A stretch of DNA of 64,000 nt, taken from Rhizopus arrhizus. Taxonomy: Eukaryota > Mucoromycota > Mucoromycetes > Mucorales > Rhizopodaceae. Numbering within the stretch: position 1 is the stretch's first letter; the number at the start of each line of letters is the position of its first letter. Under the pieces are notes generated by a model. That model ran no database searches, had not been told where the DNA came from, and worked only from the letters and a program-made list of their open reading frames with translations. Both the position numbers and the translations under genes were made by a program. This document shows positions 38,301 to 48,422 of this stretch, piece after piece. The stretch spans positions 496,001 to 560,000 of the forward strand of contig JAKZZE010000002.1 of NCBI GenBank assembly GCA_024220505.1. The letters run 5' to 3'.

Positions 38301-39405
38301 CTACTGCACAGGTTGGTGAATAGCAGCGCGTTAGTATAGTAAACACTCCATTAGGTAGCCCTGTCATTTTCTGATCCTGCTTTAATTCTTTTTTCCCGTC
38401 TCTTAATTTTCTCTTTGTTGGTGTTGGTATATTGCACATATCTTTAAACTGATACAACTCTTTATCTGAATCCCTGAGTCTGTGTTCATAATTCACATCA
38501 TGAAAATACTTTTGATGATCCAAAGCTCGGCCTATCAAAATAGCCAAGTCTCGATCTACTGTTCTGATAATAGAGGTCAATTTGTCCTACATGAAAGAAT
38601 GGATTAGGAAATTCTTTGTTTATCTAGTAAAAAGCGAGAAAAAAAGGAGTAAATATTACCACGGCGTCCTTGCCATCGAATACGTCGTGATACATAATAC
38701 TGTCCTTTACTCTGTTTCCGACTACAATGCTATCTTTGAATGATTCGGCCACTTTTGAGAGAAGAGCAGGATAGGTACAGGATATAACTGTGGTTGATGT
38801 TTTATGGCTATCAAAGGAGAATGATTGCGATCTTTCGTTTTTAGGATGGCTTCTATTCTTTCTATATAAAGATAAATGATGCACGCTTTCTGCTGATTTC
38901 CTTATGGGTCGTGATAAAGTACTCGATGAGCTTGCCCATAACTGATCTAGCTGAGCTATTAATTTTTGCACGGATTTTTAGTATTTAGTATTGCCTCTCT
39001 TTTCAACTCTCTCTCCCGTGCGCGTACGTTCTTTCTATTCTTTCTCTCTTTCTCTCCTCATTTCACCCTTTTTCCCCTTTTTGATATTGTATAATACTTA
39101 CATTTGCTTGGAGATAACGTAGAAAGTTTAGCCCTCATAGGTGCAGTAGATTTTGATAGTTTTAAAAGAAGCCTGCTACTATTTCTTCTAATGATATGAT
39201 TTGTGTTTTTTCGATATTCATTATTGTTATCCAAAATTATTTTTGGCTCTTGATCAGTCTGTGGCTCATATAACGTTGTTTGACTCCTTTCATTTTGTGA
39301 TACTTGTATCTTATCCTCGATCGGATGGTTGTACTGTTGGGCAAGATAGTATTTACTTCGAACCGCTTCCGCTGGTGTCATACTTGTTTGACCGTGCTCT
39401 GTCAT
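35333..39405 (-). CDS. ROM2: Rho1 guanine nucleotide exchange factor, DEP-DH-PH-CNH (Rom2-like)
   Basis: This protein activates Rho1 for cell wall synthesis and actin polarity. It starts MTEHGQTSMTPAEAVRSKYY at 39405, and the first 115 residues are basic and disordered. The DEP-like region follows over 38200-38970 (IMYHDVFDGKDAVV, then LTSIIRTVDRDLAILIGRAL and FHDVNYEHRLRDSDKELYQF). The DH domain lies at about 37170-38030 (RCRQENIFELIYTEQDFVND, ELNGYLTKPTTRLGRYNLLL, LLKEILKNTPKGHPD). The PH region is at about 36900-37170. The CNH (citron) domain fills 35333-36640 (FKVNCAAAYKHFLFIGCDHG, FLKQREALRPMSMFK). The last exon ends IIFGFKK at 35333-35335. There are around ten introns. The first seven coding bases and the 5' leader are duplicated in inverted form at 41140-41428. 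Confidence 0.92.
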
Positions 39406-39684
39406 CTCAGCAATAATATTAGGAAAATATAATGGAATAACGAGTGTCTATTTGACTCGCGTTTTATTTTTAGTAAAAAATGTCTTTAGCAAAAAAAAAA
39501 GTTATAGAAAAAAAAGAAAAAAGAAAAAAAGAATACATAAACAATAATAAAAGGACCGTTCATGAAAAAAGGAGGCATAATCAATCTATTTTTGAAACGA
39601 TAGCTATTCCCTCTCTTTCTTCTTTTTCTTTCATGATCTTAACGAAAATGCAGAGTCAGTTTATAGTTGCAATTGAAAGCTCAA

Positions 39685-41142
39685 CATTAGTTTTTCCCAA
39701 TGAATTTGCGCGTTACAGTAAATTTTACTAGAGATCCTATTGGGCGCGGGGTATATACACAACAGTTCGCTCGGACAAGCTCAATTACAATGCATGAAAA
39801 AGAATTAAAAAAAGCCCCTTTGGGATCAAGGGTAAAAAAAAAAAAAAAAAAAAAAGGAGTGAGAAATAAAGAGTACAGTGAAAGACTGAAGGGTGATTAT
39901 GATTAGCAATGTGAGTCTTTGGGCCATTGAGGAAGTGAAAGATTAGGAGGGGTCATATCATTGGCGCCCCACGTTATATTGCAAGCTGTCACTTTTATAT
40001 AGGATGAAATATATAGTTGGCCAGCGATGGTTCCAAAGGAGAGCAAGCATTACTAATCGTGAAGGATGTGTAAGCAAATGATTTAAAAGGAATGGCAAGC
40101 TATTTATAATTGTTGATGCATATTAAAGCTTTGCATGATTTGGTTCTTGGTAAGGTTCTGGTTTTTTAACTTTCTACCAGGTAACCAGCCAAATATGCTA
40201 TGGTATATGGCAAATTTGCTTTTTCATAGCCGTTGGAGGCCATAAAATAAGGACCCGATCTCCTACTGCTGCTATAGCAAGACAATGCTTTAGTGTAAAT
40301 TGCCCAAAACAGTGTAAATTCAAATCTCTCAAGCTTATTTTCATTTTGTTTATTTGTGGGCTTTAGACTATCTTACAAATTTAAGATTCAAATGATATTT
40401 CACTCAAAAAGCTGCGATATTTGTAATAAAAACCTCATACAAAAAGAAGCTATAAGATGCGGTCAATAGAAATTGCTGAACAACAGCAGGATGGTAGTTT
40501 GGGATTCTAATGTTACGATTGCGATTATAAGCTTTGATCTCTTCTATCAGTGAAAGCCTGTTTCCATAAAGCTAATTTGGATAATTTAAACCGAACGGCT
40601 ATGACAAAGCAAATTTGCCATATACCATAGCATATTTGGCTGGTTACCTGGTAGAAAGTTAAAAAACCAGAACCTTACCAAGAACCAAATCATGCACAGC
40701 TTTAATATGCATCAACAATTATAAATAGCTTGCCATTCCTTTTAAATCATTTGCTTACACATCCTTCACGATTAGTAATGCTTGCTCTCCTTTGGAACCA
40801 TCGCTGGCCAACTATATATTTCATCCTATATAAAAGTGACAGCTTGCAATATAACGTGGGGCGCCAATGATATGACCCCTCCTAATCTTTCACTTCCTCA
40901 ATGGCCCAAAGACTCACATTGCTAATCATAATCACCCTTCAGTCTTTCACTGTACTCTTTATTTCTCACTCCTTTTTTTTTTTTTTTTTTTTTACCCTTG
41001 ATCCCAAAGGGGCTTTTTTTAATTCTTTTTCATGCATTGTAATTGAGCTTGTCCGAGCGAACTGTTGTGTATATACCCCGCGCCCAATAGGATCTCTAGT
41101 AAAATTTACTGTAACGCGCAAATTCATTGGGAAAAACTAATG
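39685..41142. mobile_element. Foldback (long-TIR) element, copy 1, 1458 bp
   Basis: Borders come from copy 2, where flanks differ on the two sides. The element begins CATTAGTTTTTCCCAATGAA and ends with the reverse complement. The terminal inverted repeats span 39685-40234 and 40594-41142 and contain a roughly 22-nt A run. The loop (40235-40593) has no ORF of useful size; a 25-codon frame at 40392-40469 reads MIFHSKSCDICNKNLIQKEA with a CxxC pair. The element has no transposase, so it would be non-autonomous if mobile. It lies between the Rho GEF and the HSPA12-like gene. Confidence 0.85.
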
Positions 41143-41428
41143 TTGAGCTTTCAATTGCAACTATAAACTGACTCTGCATTTTCGTTAAGATCATGAAAGA
41201 AAAAGAAGAAAGAGAGGGAATAGCTATCGTTTCAAAAATAGATTGATTATGCCTCCTTTTTTCATGAACGGTCCTTTTATTATTGTTTATGTATTCTTTT
41301 TTTCTTTTTTCTTTTTTTTCTATAACTTTTTTTTTTGCTAAAGACATTTTTTACTAAAAATAAAACGCGAGTCAAATAGACACTCGTTATTCCATTATAT
41401 TTTCCTAATATTATTGCTGAGATGACAG
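41143..41428 (-). repeat. Inverted duplicate of the Rho GEF 5' leader
   Basis: This 286-bp block is the reverse complement of 39399-39684, which is the 5' flank of the Rho GEF gene including the start ATG and four more bases. It ends abruptly at GATGACAG, followed by a 24-bp direct copy of the flank's element-side end (41429-41452) and then foldback element copy 2. It has no coding role in this place, but it duplicates a promoter-proximal segment. Confidence 0.88.
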
Positions 41429-41452
41429 ATATAGTTGCAATTGAAAGCTCAA

Positions 41453-42909
41453 CATTAGTTTTTCCCAATGAATTTGCGCGTTACAGTAAATTTTACTAGA
41501 GATCCTATTGGGCGCGGGGTATATACACAACAGTTCGCTCGGACAAGCTCAATTACAATGCATGAAAAAGAATTAAAAAAAGCCCCTTTGGGATCAAGGG
41601 TAAAAAAAAAAAAAAAAAAAAGGAGTGAGAAATAAAGAGTACAGTGAAAGACTGAAGGGTGATTATGATTAGCAATGTGAGTCTTTGGGCCATTGAGGAA
41701 GTGAAAGATTAGGAGGGGTCATATCATTGGCGCCCCACGTTATATTGCAAGCTGTCACTTTTATATAGGATGAAATATATAGTTGGCCAGCGATGGTTCC
41801 AAAGGAGAGCAAGCATTACTAATCGTGAAGGATGTGTAAGCAAATGATTTAAAAGGAATGGCAAGCTATTTATAATTGTTGATGCATATTAAAGCTTTGC
41901 ATGATTTGGTTCTTGGTAAGGTTCTGGTTTTTTAACTTTCTACCAGGTAACCAGCCAAATATGCTATGGTATATGGCAAATTTGCTTTTTCATAGCCGTT
42001 GGAGGCCATAAAATAAGGACCCGATCTCCTACTGCTGCTATAGCAAGACAATGCTTTAGTGTAAATTGCCCAAAACAGTGTAAATTCAAATCTCTCAAGC
42101 TTATTTTCATTTTGTTTATTTGTGGGCTTTAGACTATCTTACAAATTTAAGATTCAAATGATATTTCACTCAAAAAGCTGCGATATTTGTAATAAAAACC
42201 TCATACAAAAAGAAGCTATAAGATGCGGTCAATAGAAATTGCTGAACAACAGCAGGATGGTAGTTTGGGATTCTAATGTTACGATTGCGATTATAAGCTT
42301 TGATCTCTTCTATCAGTGAAAGCCTGTTTCCATAAAGCTAATTTGGATAATTTAAACCGAACGGCTATGACAAAGCAAATTTGCCATATACCATAGCATA
42401 TTTGGCTGGTTACCTGGTAGAAAGTTAAAAAACCAGAACCTTACCAAGAACCAAATCATGCACAGCTTTAATATGCATCAACAATTATAAATAGCTTGCC
42501 ATTCCTTTTAAATCATTTGCTTACACATCCTTCACGATTAGTAATGCTTGCTCTCCTTTGGAACCATCGCTGGCCAACTATATATTTCATCCTATATAAA
42601 AGTGACAGCTTGCAATATAACGTGGGGCGCCAATGATATGACCCCTCCTAATCTTTCACTTCCTCAATGGCCCAAAGACTCACATTGCTAATCATAATCA
42701 CCCTTCAGTCTTTCACTGTACTCTTTATTTCTCACTCCTTTTTTTTTTTTTTTTTTTTTTACCCTTGATCCCAAAGGGGCTTTTTTTAATTCTTTTTCAT
42801 GCATTGTAATTGAGCTTGTCCGAGCGAACTGTTGTGTATATACCCCGCGCCCAATAGGATCTCTAGTAAAATTTACTGTAACGCGCAAATTCATTGGGAA
42901 AAACTAATG
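41453..42909. mobile_element. Foldback (long-TIR) element, copy 2, 1457 bp
   Basis: This copy lies in the same orientation as copy 1 and appears identical by eye, except for the length of the A/T runs (20 and 22 nt here, 22 and 21 nt in copy 1). The terminal inverted repeats are 41453-42000 and 42360-42909, and the loop is 42001-42359. The right flank is unique (TTTCCTGGTCGACC), which defines the border CTAATG. I see no clear target-site duplication. The near-identity of the copies, including the same two arm mismatches, implies a very recent duplication. Confidence 0.85.
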
Positions 42910-43149
42910 TTTCCTGGTCGACCAAGCTAATAGCGCACTGCAATAATGAAGTGTACTAATATCATATAAACATTAAAAAAGACTCTTTTGCTAACAGACA
43001 TAAACAGTTTCTATGAGTAATGCATTATCTTATACAAAAGCAACGGTCATTATCCAAACACCGTTATATTCATGAACACAGAGAAGGTGGAGTTGAACCT
43101 AAAAAGTAACACATTTTTTATAAGAATGTCTTTTTTTTATATTAATAAA

Positions 43150-45094
43150 ATGGCACAATCTAAGCCCTTTCATATAAACGAATACCCAGTGGTAATTGGC
43201 ATTGATTTTGGTAAGAACAGTTTTTCCACAAAAAACCTGTAATATTAACGCAAACTTATAGGTACGACATTTTCAGGCTGTTCATACGCATTTATACAAA
43301 ATGATGAAGTAGTGGATGTTGTTCGATGGTAAACTCAAACAGAATTAAATTACCGGGCAAATAGTTAAGCTTATAACCTAGGCCAAAACAAAACAACAAT
43401 GTTTATCCAAAGGTATTTATTAAAAATGGAGAGAAAGAGGGGAGAAAAAAATAATGAACCTGAAACAACGAAACGGTCCTTTGTGTTTAGACGAATGTTC
43501 TATATTTTAGGCACCTACACTCAACTTTTATCAAGGTAACACCAAGGAAATGACACAGTGGGCCAATGCTGCTCGATTAGAAATGCAGCGTCCAAACTCT
43601 CGCAATTCAGTTCTATTAAAGCAATATAAACTTTATTTGGATGAAAATATTGCTAAGGATTTGCCTCCTCTTCCTAATGGATTGACAATTGTTGAAGCAA
43701 TATCTGATTATCTTCGTGCATTTTATGATCACGTTATGGTTGAATTGAAGAAAGGATTTGCAAAGAATTATAGCCATCACCAATTTAGATATGTAAGAAG
43801 AGTGACTATATCACTTTATTTATAATAATCAACTTGTACGTATATAGTGTCTGACTGTACCTGCCATGTGGTCTGACAAAGCAAAGGCAACCATGCGTGA
43901 AGCTGCCATCATGGCTGGGCTGATACAGGAAGATGATCACCGTGACAGATTGATGCTTATTTCTGAGCCTGAAGCTGCCGCCCTTTATTGTGAAAAGAAA
44001 TGTGAGCAATTCAACTTGAAACACAATGACAGATTTATGATCTGCGATGCAGGAGGTATACAACAAGAAAAATTAATGTTATTTTTTTTTTTTTTTTTTT
44101 TTTTGCTGGCTAACAACTAATTAGGCGGTACTGTGGACTTAATTGTTTTTGAGATTGATGAGCGCAGTGGAAGAAACTTGCGTGAATGTACTAAAGGTCA
44201 TGGGCAATCCTGTGGTTCAGTATTTCTGGATCGCCGCATGCGTAAATTACTAAAAAGAAGTTTAAAGAGTACTTGTCTACTATTCCAGCTTCTGCGTTTG
44301 AGTCCATGATGGACACCTTTGTAGAATTAATTAAGCCTCAGTTTGATGGCGTGGAAGATCAGTTTATTACATTACCTGCTTCTATGAATTTGGCGTCATT
44401 GAATAACCCTGATATAGGTCTTGAGGATGGTATGCTCTGCTTAACAGCAGCAGAACTAAAAAAAGATGTTTTTGAACCTGTCATTAAGGAAGTCCTCAAT
44501 CTATGTGAGGAGCAGCTTCAAAAGGCTCAAAGGTTAGAAGCCATCTTTTTAGTAGGTGGCTTTGGTTCTTCTAATTATTTGTTTGAGCGCGTTCAAGAAG
44601 AATTTGGTTCTCGCGTCGGTCTTGTTGCTGTCCCTCCTCGTTGTGAACTAGCTGTCGTTCGTGGTGCTGTTTATTTTGGATTGAATCCTCATATAGTCAC
44701 AACCCGTATTCCTCGTTATTGGTATGGTATTGATACAACAACTACATTTGAAGAAGGTGTAGATCCACCTAGTTACAAGATTATCCGCGCTGATGGAAGT
44801 GTACGCTGTGATAATCGATTTTCTGTTTATGTTAGAAGAGGACAACCATTGGATATTGATAACTGTGTATCTAAGGATTTCTTTGCCTATTACCCTCACC
44901 ATACTACTTGTACTTTATATGCAGCTGATACTGAAGAGCAGCCTAGATATACAACAAGTCCAAGTGTACATAAAGTGGCCAACTTTACAATCCCCATGCC
45001 TGCTTTAACTGGTGTTATAGAAGGTGAGAAGGTTGATCTGACAATCAAAATGTATTTTGGTGAAGTAGAATTAAGAGTTGAAGGTAAGAAGTAA
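43150..45094 (+). pseudogene. HSPA12-like Hsp70-family ATPase, interrupted by one frameshift
   Basis: It starts MAQSKPFHINEYPVVIGIDF. An intron then restores GTTFSGCSYAFIQNDE, the phosphate loop. A 31-nt micro-exon (PKQNNNVYPK) is needed before APTLNFYQGNTKEMTQW. Later blocks are LTVPAMWSDKAKATMREAAI, ISEPEAAALYCEKK, DAGGGTVDLIVFEI and IFLVGGFGSSNYLFERV. It lacks an Hsp70 peptide-binding domain and resembles HSPA12-type fungal proteins. At 44252-44256 the run CTAAAAAGAAG is one A short. The frame ending DRRMRKLLK must shift to reach FKEYLSTIPASAFESMMDTF. The rest stays open to the stop at 45094. All other features look functional, so this is either a very recent inactivation or a homopolymer sequencing error. 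The function of such proteins in fungi is not established. Confidence 0.8.
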
Positions 45095-45842
45095 CAAGCA
45101 TATTTCTTTTACTCTGATTACTAAAGCTCTTTTAAAAAAGCTGTCATTCGAGGGAAAACATACGGAACTACTTGTACTTTTGATTCTGATTAAAAATAAA
45201 ACCAGAAACATTATTATTCATATCTTCTATAAAATAAAGATTTATGTTCAGAAATATACAATTTATGAAATAAAGAAGCTGATTGTAGCATTTAGAAAAG
45301 GATTTGCGTAAAAACGTGTCATAATTGAAAGACAAAAAATCAATTGTCCTTCCTCAGGCCTATCGCCAAATTTATAAACGCTATTGCTGTTCTCTTCATA
45401 AATCACTATTTACAACACTTTCGGCTCTATTATTTTAATTTTGCTATTGAAACCGATACAAGGAACCCTACTTTGCTTTGCCATCTTTGTAAACTTGTTT
45501 ATTTTCAATACAACTATATTCTAAGCTCTTATGAAGCCCTATTTTTTTTTATTAGTGATCAGACTTTTTGCATGTTAATACATATCTAGAATGATAGTTT
45601 TGTTATCTCTGAGGTCGACTTGTACTATTATTTATGCTTATTTATTCTATTTCACTGTTTATACGGTTAAAGAATCTGAAATTAAAATAACCCAATTGAG
45701 CACATAATAATGGAAATTATTGTATTGCCCGGGTCAGATCAAGAGATGGTTAAAGAGCTAAAAAAAACCTTTTTGATAGACAAGAAGGGAAGAAGGATAA
45801 AGAGGGGAAGATGAAGAAGATACAGTAACAAACGATACGAGA
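45095..45842. other. Intergenic
   Basis: This is the 3' region of the HSPA12-like gene and AT-rich DNA. The 81-codon frame at 45344-45589 is hydrophobic low-complexity sequence and has no support as a gene. Confidence 0.45.
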
Positions 45843-46214
45843 TTAATTAGAGCTGAACCAATGCAATAGTTTAGTACACAGAGGTGGAATTTCAGGAGCA
45901 GTTTTGTCATGGTGGAGGTAGTCAAGTTCATGTAGGATTTGGCAAATGATCGGCCATCGAATAAACCATGCTGAATATTTTAATCGACGTTGTATATTAG
46001 GTTTCTTCCTTGAAGTAGGCAGGGGATTGAGGAGATAAGATAAAGGGTCAGAGACAGTGCTTGTCATAAGAAGGCGATGATGCATATTTAGACAGGTAAT
46101 AGCATGCGATCGAGTGAGCAGGTCATGAGGGTGGTAGATACATGGTTTGGGACGGTCACCAGGTAACCAGCCCATACGCCAACGAATCAATCGGCTACGT
46201 TCAATGTATGACAT
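45843..46214 (-). mobile_element. 5'-truncated non-LTR (LINE-like) retrotransposon relic, C-terminal part
   Basis: A 123-codon frame reads MSYIERSRLIRWRMGWLPGD, IYHPHDLLTRSHAITCLNMH and DPLSYLLNPLPTSRKKP. This Trp-rich, His/Cys-containing tail resembles, as far as I recall, the C-terminal end of reverse transcriptase proteins repeated many times in Mucorales genomes. The frame ends normally at 45843. The reverse transcriptase core is absent upstream, as expected for 5' truncation by incomplete reverse transcription. The open frame suggests a fairly recent insertion. Assignment to a LINE clade is not possible from this piece. Confidence 0.5.
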
Positions 46215-46640
46215 CGGTAGCCAGAGGATGGGATTTCACTTTTTATATCATAATAATGCTTTTTATTTTAACAACTAAATGCTACTCTATATTTCTCCAA
46301 GCAAAATTAGCAAAATCAATAAATTAAGAAAGATGAGTAATCTCAAAGCAGATAGAATGGTGACTTGTGGCTATTATAAATGCTAAATCTACTTTTTTTG
46401 TTCTTACAATTACACAAACATTTAATTCTTGACTCTTTTTTATATTAAAATTAGATATTAGTTATATTCATATGGTTATTATCAAAGATAGAGGGTTTTC
46501 ATAATAAAACACATATCAAGTTGTAACTGCAAACATTATATTTGTTATTTGTGCTTGAAAAAGTTGTGCTTTTCTTTTGGAGTATTTTTAAGTACCCAAT
46601 TCAATAATAGCGGAAGTGAAATAAGATTGAGTACGAACAC
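46215..46640. other. Intergenic, promoter side of the AYR1-like gene
   Basis: AT-rich sequence without a gene; it carries the upstream region of the SDR gene. Confidence 0.45.
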
Positions 46641-47558
46641 ATGAAATTTACTTTATCTTTTTTTTCTCTCTTTTTTTTTTTAGTATTATTATTAATTTCC
46701 ATTTCCAGCAAAAAAAAAATGATCAAGCCAATTGTTTTAATCACTGGATGTACTGAAGGGGGTATTGGCTATTCTCTTGCAAAAAAATTTGCTCAAGAAG
46801 GAAATCAAGTGGTTGCTACTGCTCGTCGTATTGAATCTTTGGGAGATTTAGATACCTTTGGCTGTGACAAAGAAGCATTGGATATCTCTGACCAAAATTC
46901 TATTGATCGCATTGTACAAAAGACAATCGAAAAATACGGCCGTATTGACATTTTGGTTAACAATGCAGGAGCTCCTGCTATAGGAGCTTTGCTTGATATT
47001 GATTTAGAAACAGCACAACAATGTGTTAATGTAAACGTGTTTGGTACTCTTGCAATGTGTAAGGCTGTTGCGATTCATATGGCAAAGAATAAATATGGAA
47101 AGATTGTTAATATTGGTTCCGTTGTGGGATATGCGACTACACCATGGGCTGGTATCTATGCCTTATCAAAAGCTGCAGTTCATTCAATGTCTGATACATT
47201 GCGTCTTGAATTAAAACCATTTGGTATTCAAGTCACTGTTGTTGCTCCTGGGGCTATTAAATCAAATTTTGGAACCAATGCAGCAAGAGATAATGTTGTG
47301 CCTGAAGGATCATTGTTCACTCAGGTTGCTAGTTATATTATTGCTAGAGGATCTATGTCTCAAGGACCTCATTCAACCTCTGCTGATGATTTTTCAGCAC
47401 ATGTTGTCAAAAGAGTTAGTCAAAGTACATCGCCCAGATATATCACATATGGTGCTATGTCTTGGATCTTTTTTCTCTTTTATTATTTACCATTTTTCAT
47501 AAAAGATATGATATTTTATAGACGATTTGGACTCAATATTTTAGAGAAAAATATTTAA
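46641..47558 (+). CDS. AYR1: Short-chain dehydrogenase, Ayr1-like (1-acyl-DHAP reductase)
   Basis: Ayr1 reduces 1-acyl-dihydroxyacetone phosphate with NADPH in phosphatidic acid synthesis at the ER and lipid droplets. The single-exon product has the SDR cofactor motif TGCTEGGIG near residue 35, the NNAG motif, the active-site Ser in NIGSVVGYA and the catalytic YxxxK in YALSK. A TARR segment after the second strand favours NADPH. The C-terminus is hydrophobic (WIFFLFYYLPFFIKD), consistent with membrane attachment. The start may be 46641, which adds a 20-residue hydrophobic leader, or Met27 at 46719, giving the usual MIKPIVLITGC start; the leader overlaps a T-rich tract, so I favour 46719 slightly. 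The gene has no intron. Substrate is inferred from the family. Confidence 0.85.
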   Translation: MKFTLSFFSLFFFLVLLLISISSKKKMIKPIVLITGCTEGGIGYSLAKKFAQEGNQVVATARRIESLGDLDTFGCDKEALDISDQNSIDRIVQKTIEKYGRIDILVNNAGAPAIGALLDIDLETAQQCVNVNVFGTLAMCKAVAIHMAKNKYGKIVNIGSVVGYATTPWAGIYALSKAAVHSMSDTLRLELKPFGIQVTVVAPGAIKSNFGTNAARDNVVPEGSLFTQVASYIIARGSMSQGPHSTSADDFSAHVVKRVSQSTSPRYITYGAMSWIFFLFYYLPFFIKDMIFYRRFGLNILEKNI

Positions 47559-48422
47559 TAAAGTTTATCCCTATTCTAAAAGAAATAAACTAATAATGAG
47601 TCCAAGTAGACTAAAGATGCATTTGAACTATTTATGCTCTCACGAGCTTAAAATAGATGATCAAAGCAAATTTGTGACAACATTTAAAAAACTCAGATTC
47701 ATCATAGTATTACTCTTCAGCCTCTATCTATGCATGTAATGAAAGCATATGCTTTGAATTCATAAGATATGCTTGCATTGACTTAAGTTGCTCCTGTAAA
47801 TTACTATTTCAGAACTGGAATTGCCGATGTATACTTTAATTTTTATTTCATAAAAGAAAAACTAGCTTAAAAGCAAATTTTCTGTCTTAGTGCTGTGCCT
47901 TATGTTCTGTGACTAAATTTGTTTGTACAAGTTTAAAATTCAGTTACAAGTGATGTCTCTAACAAGAGTTTGGGGTCTTGCTGGAAAAAACCTCACACCT
48001 CCTGACAACGACCAGATAGTGCCATTTAGAACACAACGCCAGTGAAATTTCCAGAGAAATGAAAGGGTGAATATGATCTAACAGATAATAAAATGGTAAT
48101 TAGCAGAAGAAGGAATTATAAAAGCGGAACACATAGAGAGCGAGCCAGGAAATTGATTTGCCAGGTTCAACAAAGATAACACTGAGGACTTCAGTGGACA
48201 TCCCACCTTTTTGTTTAAAGCATTACTTTTACTGCTCAGGATAAACTTAGCAAAAAAATTTGGCGGTCGTTCAATTGGCATAATACGTCACGTTTTTTTC
48301 TAATAGTTGCGTCGCTGATCTAAATATGTCGTATTTACGACGCGTAATGCCTCAGCTCAGTCTATTTAGATTTTGTTACTCTTTTTAGTTTGAAGCAAAG
48401 AAAAAAATAATAAAAAGAATAA
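47559..48422. other. Intergenic, promoter region of the proteasome gene
   Basis: A stop-broken minus-strand frame at about 47960-48281 (KVGCPLKSSVLSLLNLANQF, then GGVRFFPARPQTL) may be a transposable-element relic but is unidentified. A palindrome close to the proteasome gene is listed separately. Confidence 0.4.
48309..48344. promoter_or_regulatory. Nested inverted repeat upstream of the proteasome alpha4 gene
   Basis: GTCGTA-TT-TACGAC (48328-48341) is a perfect 6-bp palindrome, and the outer GCGTCG at 48309-48314 pairs with CGACGC at 48339-48344. It lies about 80 bp before the ATG in otherwise AT-rich DNA, so it is a candidate binding site for a dimeric factor. Confidence 0.35.

Larger units (their letters stand above)
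39399..41428. repeat. Large palindrome: 836-bp inverted repeat around a 359-bp loop
   Basis: The left arm 39399-40234 is repeated in inverted orientation at 40594-41428. The outer part of the arms (39399-39684 and 41143-41428) is host sequence, namely the Rho GEF 5' leader with its first seven coding bases. The inner part is the terminal repeat of foldback element copy 1. Arms are almost identical; I noted only two substitutions in the element part, plus a 1-nt difference in an A/T run. A transcript through it would form a very long hairpin. Confidence 0.9.

Noticed and set aside
39480..39906. Open frames of 83 and 68 codons at the element border, repeated at 41096-41347 and 42688-42894
   Set aside because: They are Lys-rich readings of A runs, lie across inverted repeats, and have no protein-like conservation beyond the DNA duplication itself.
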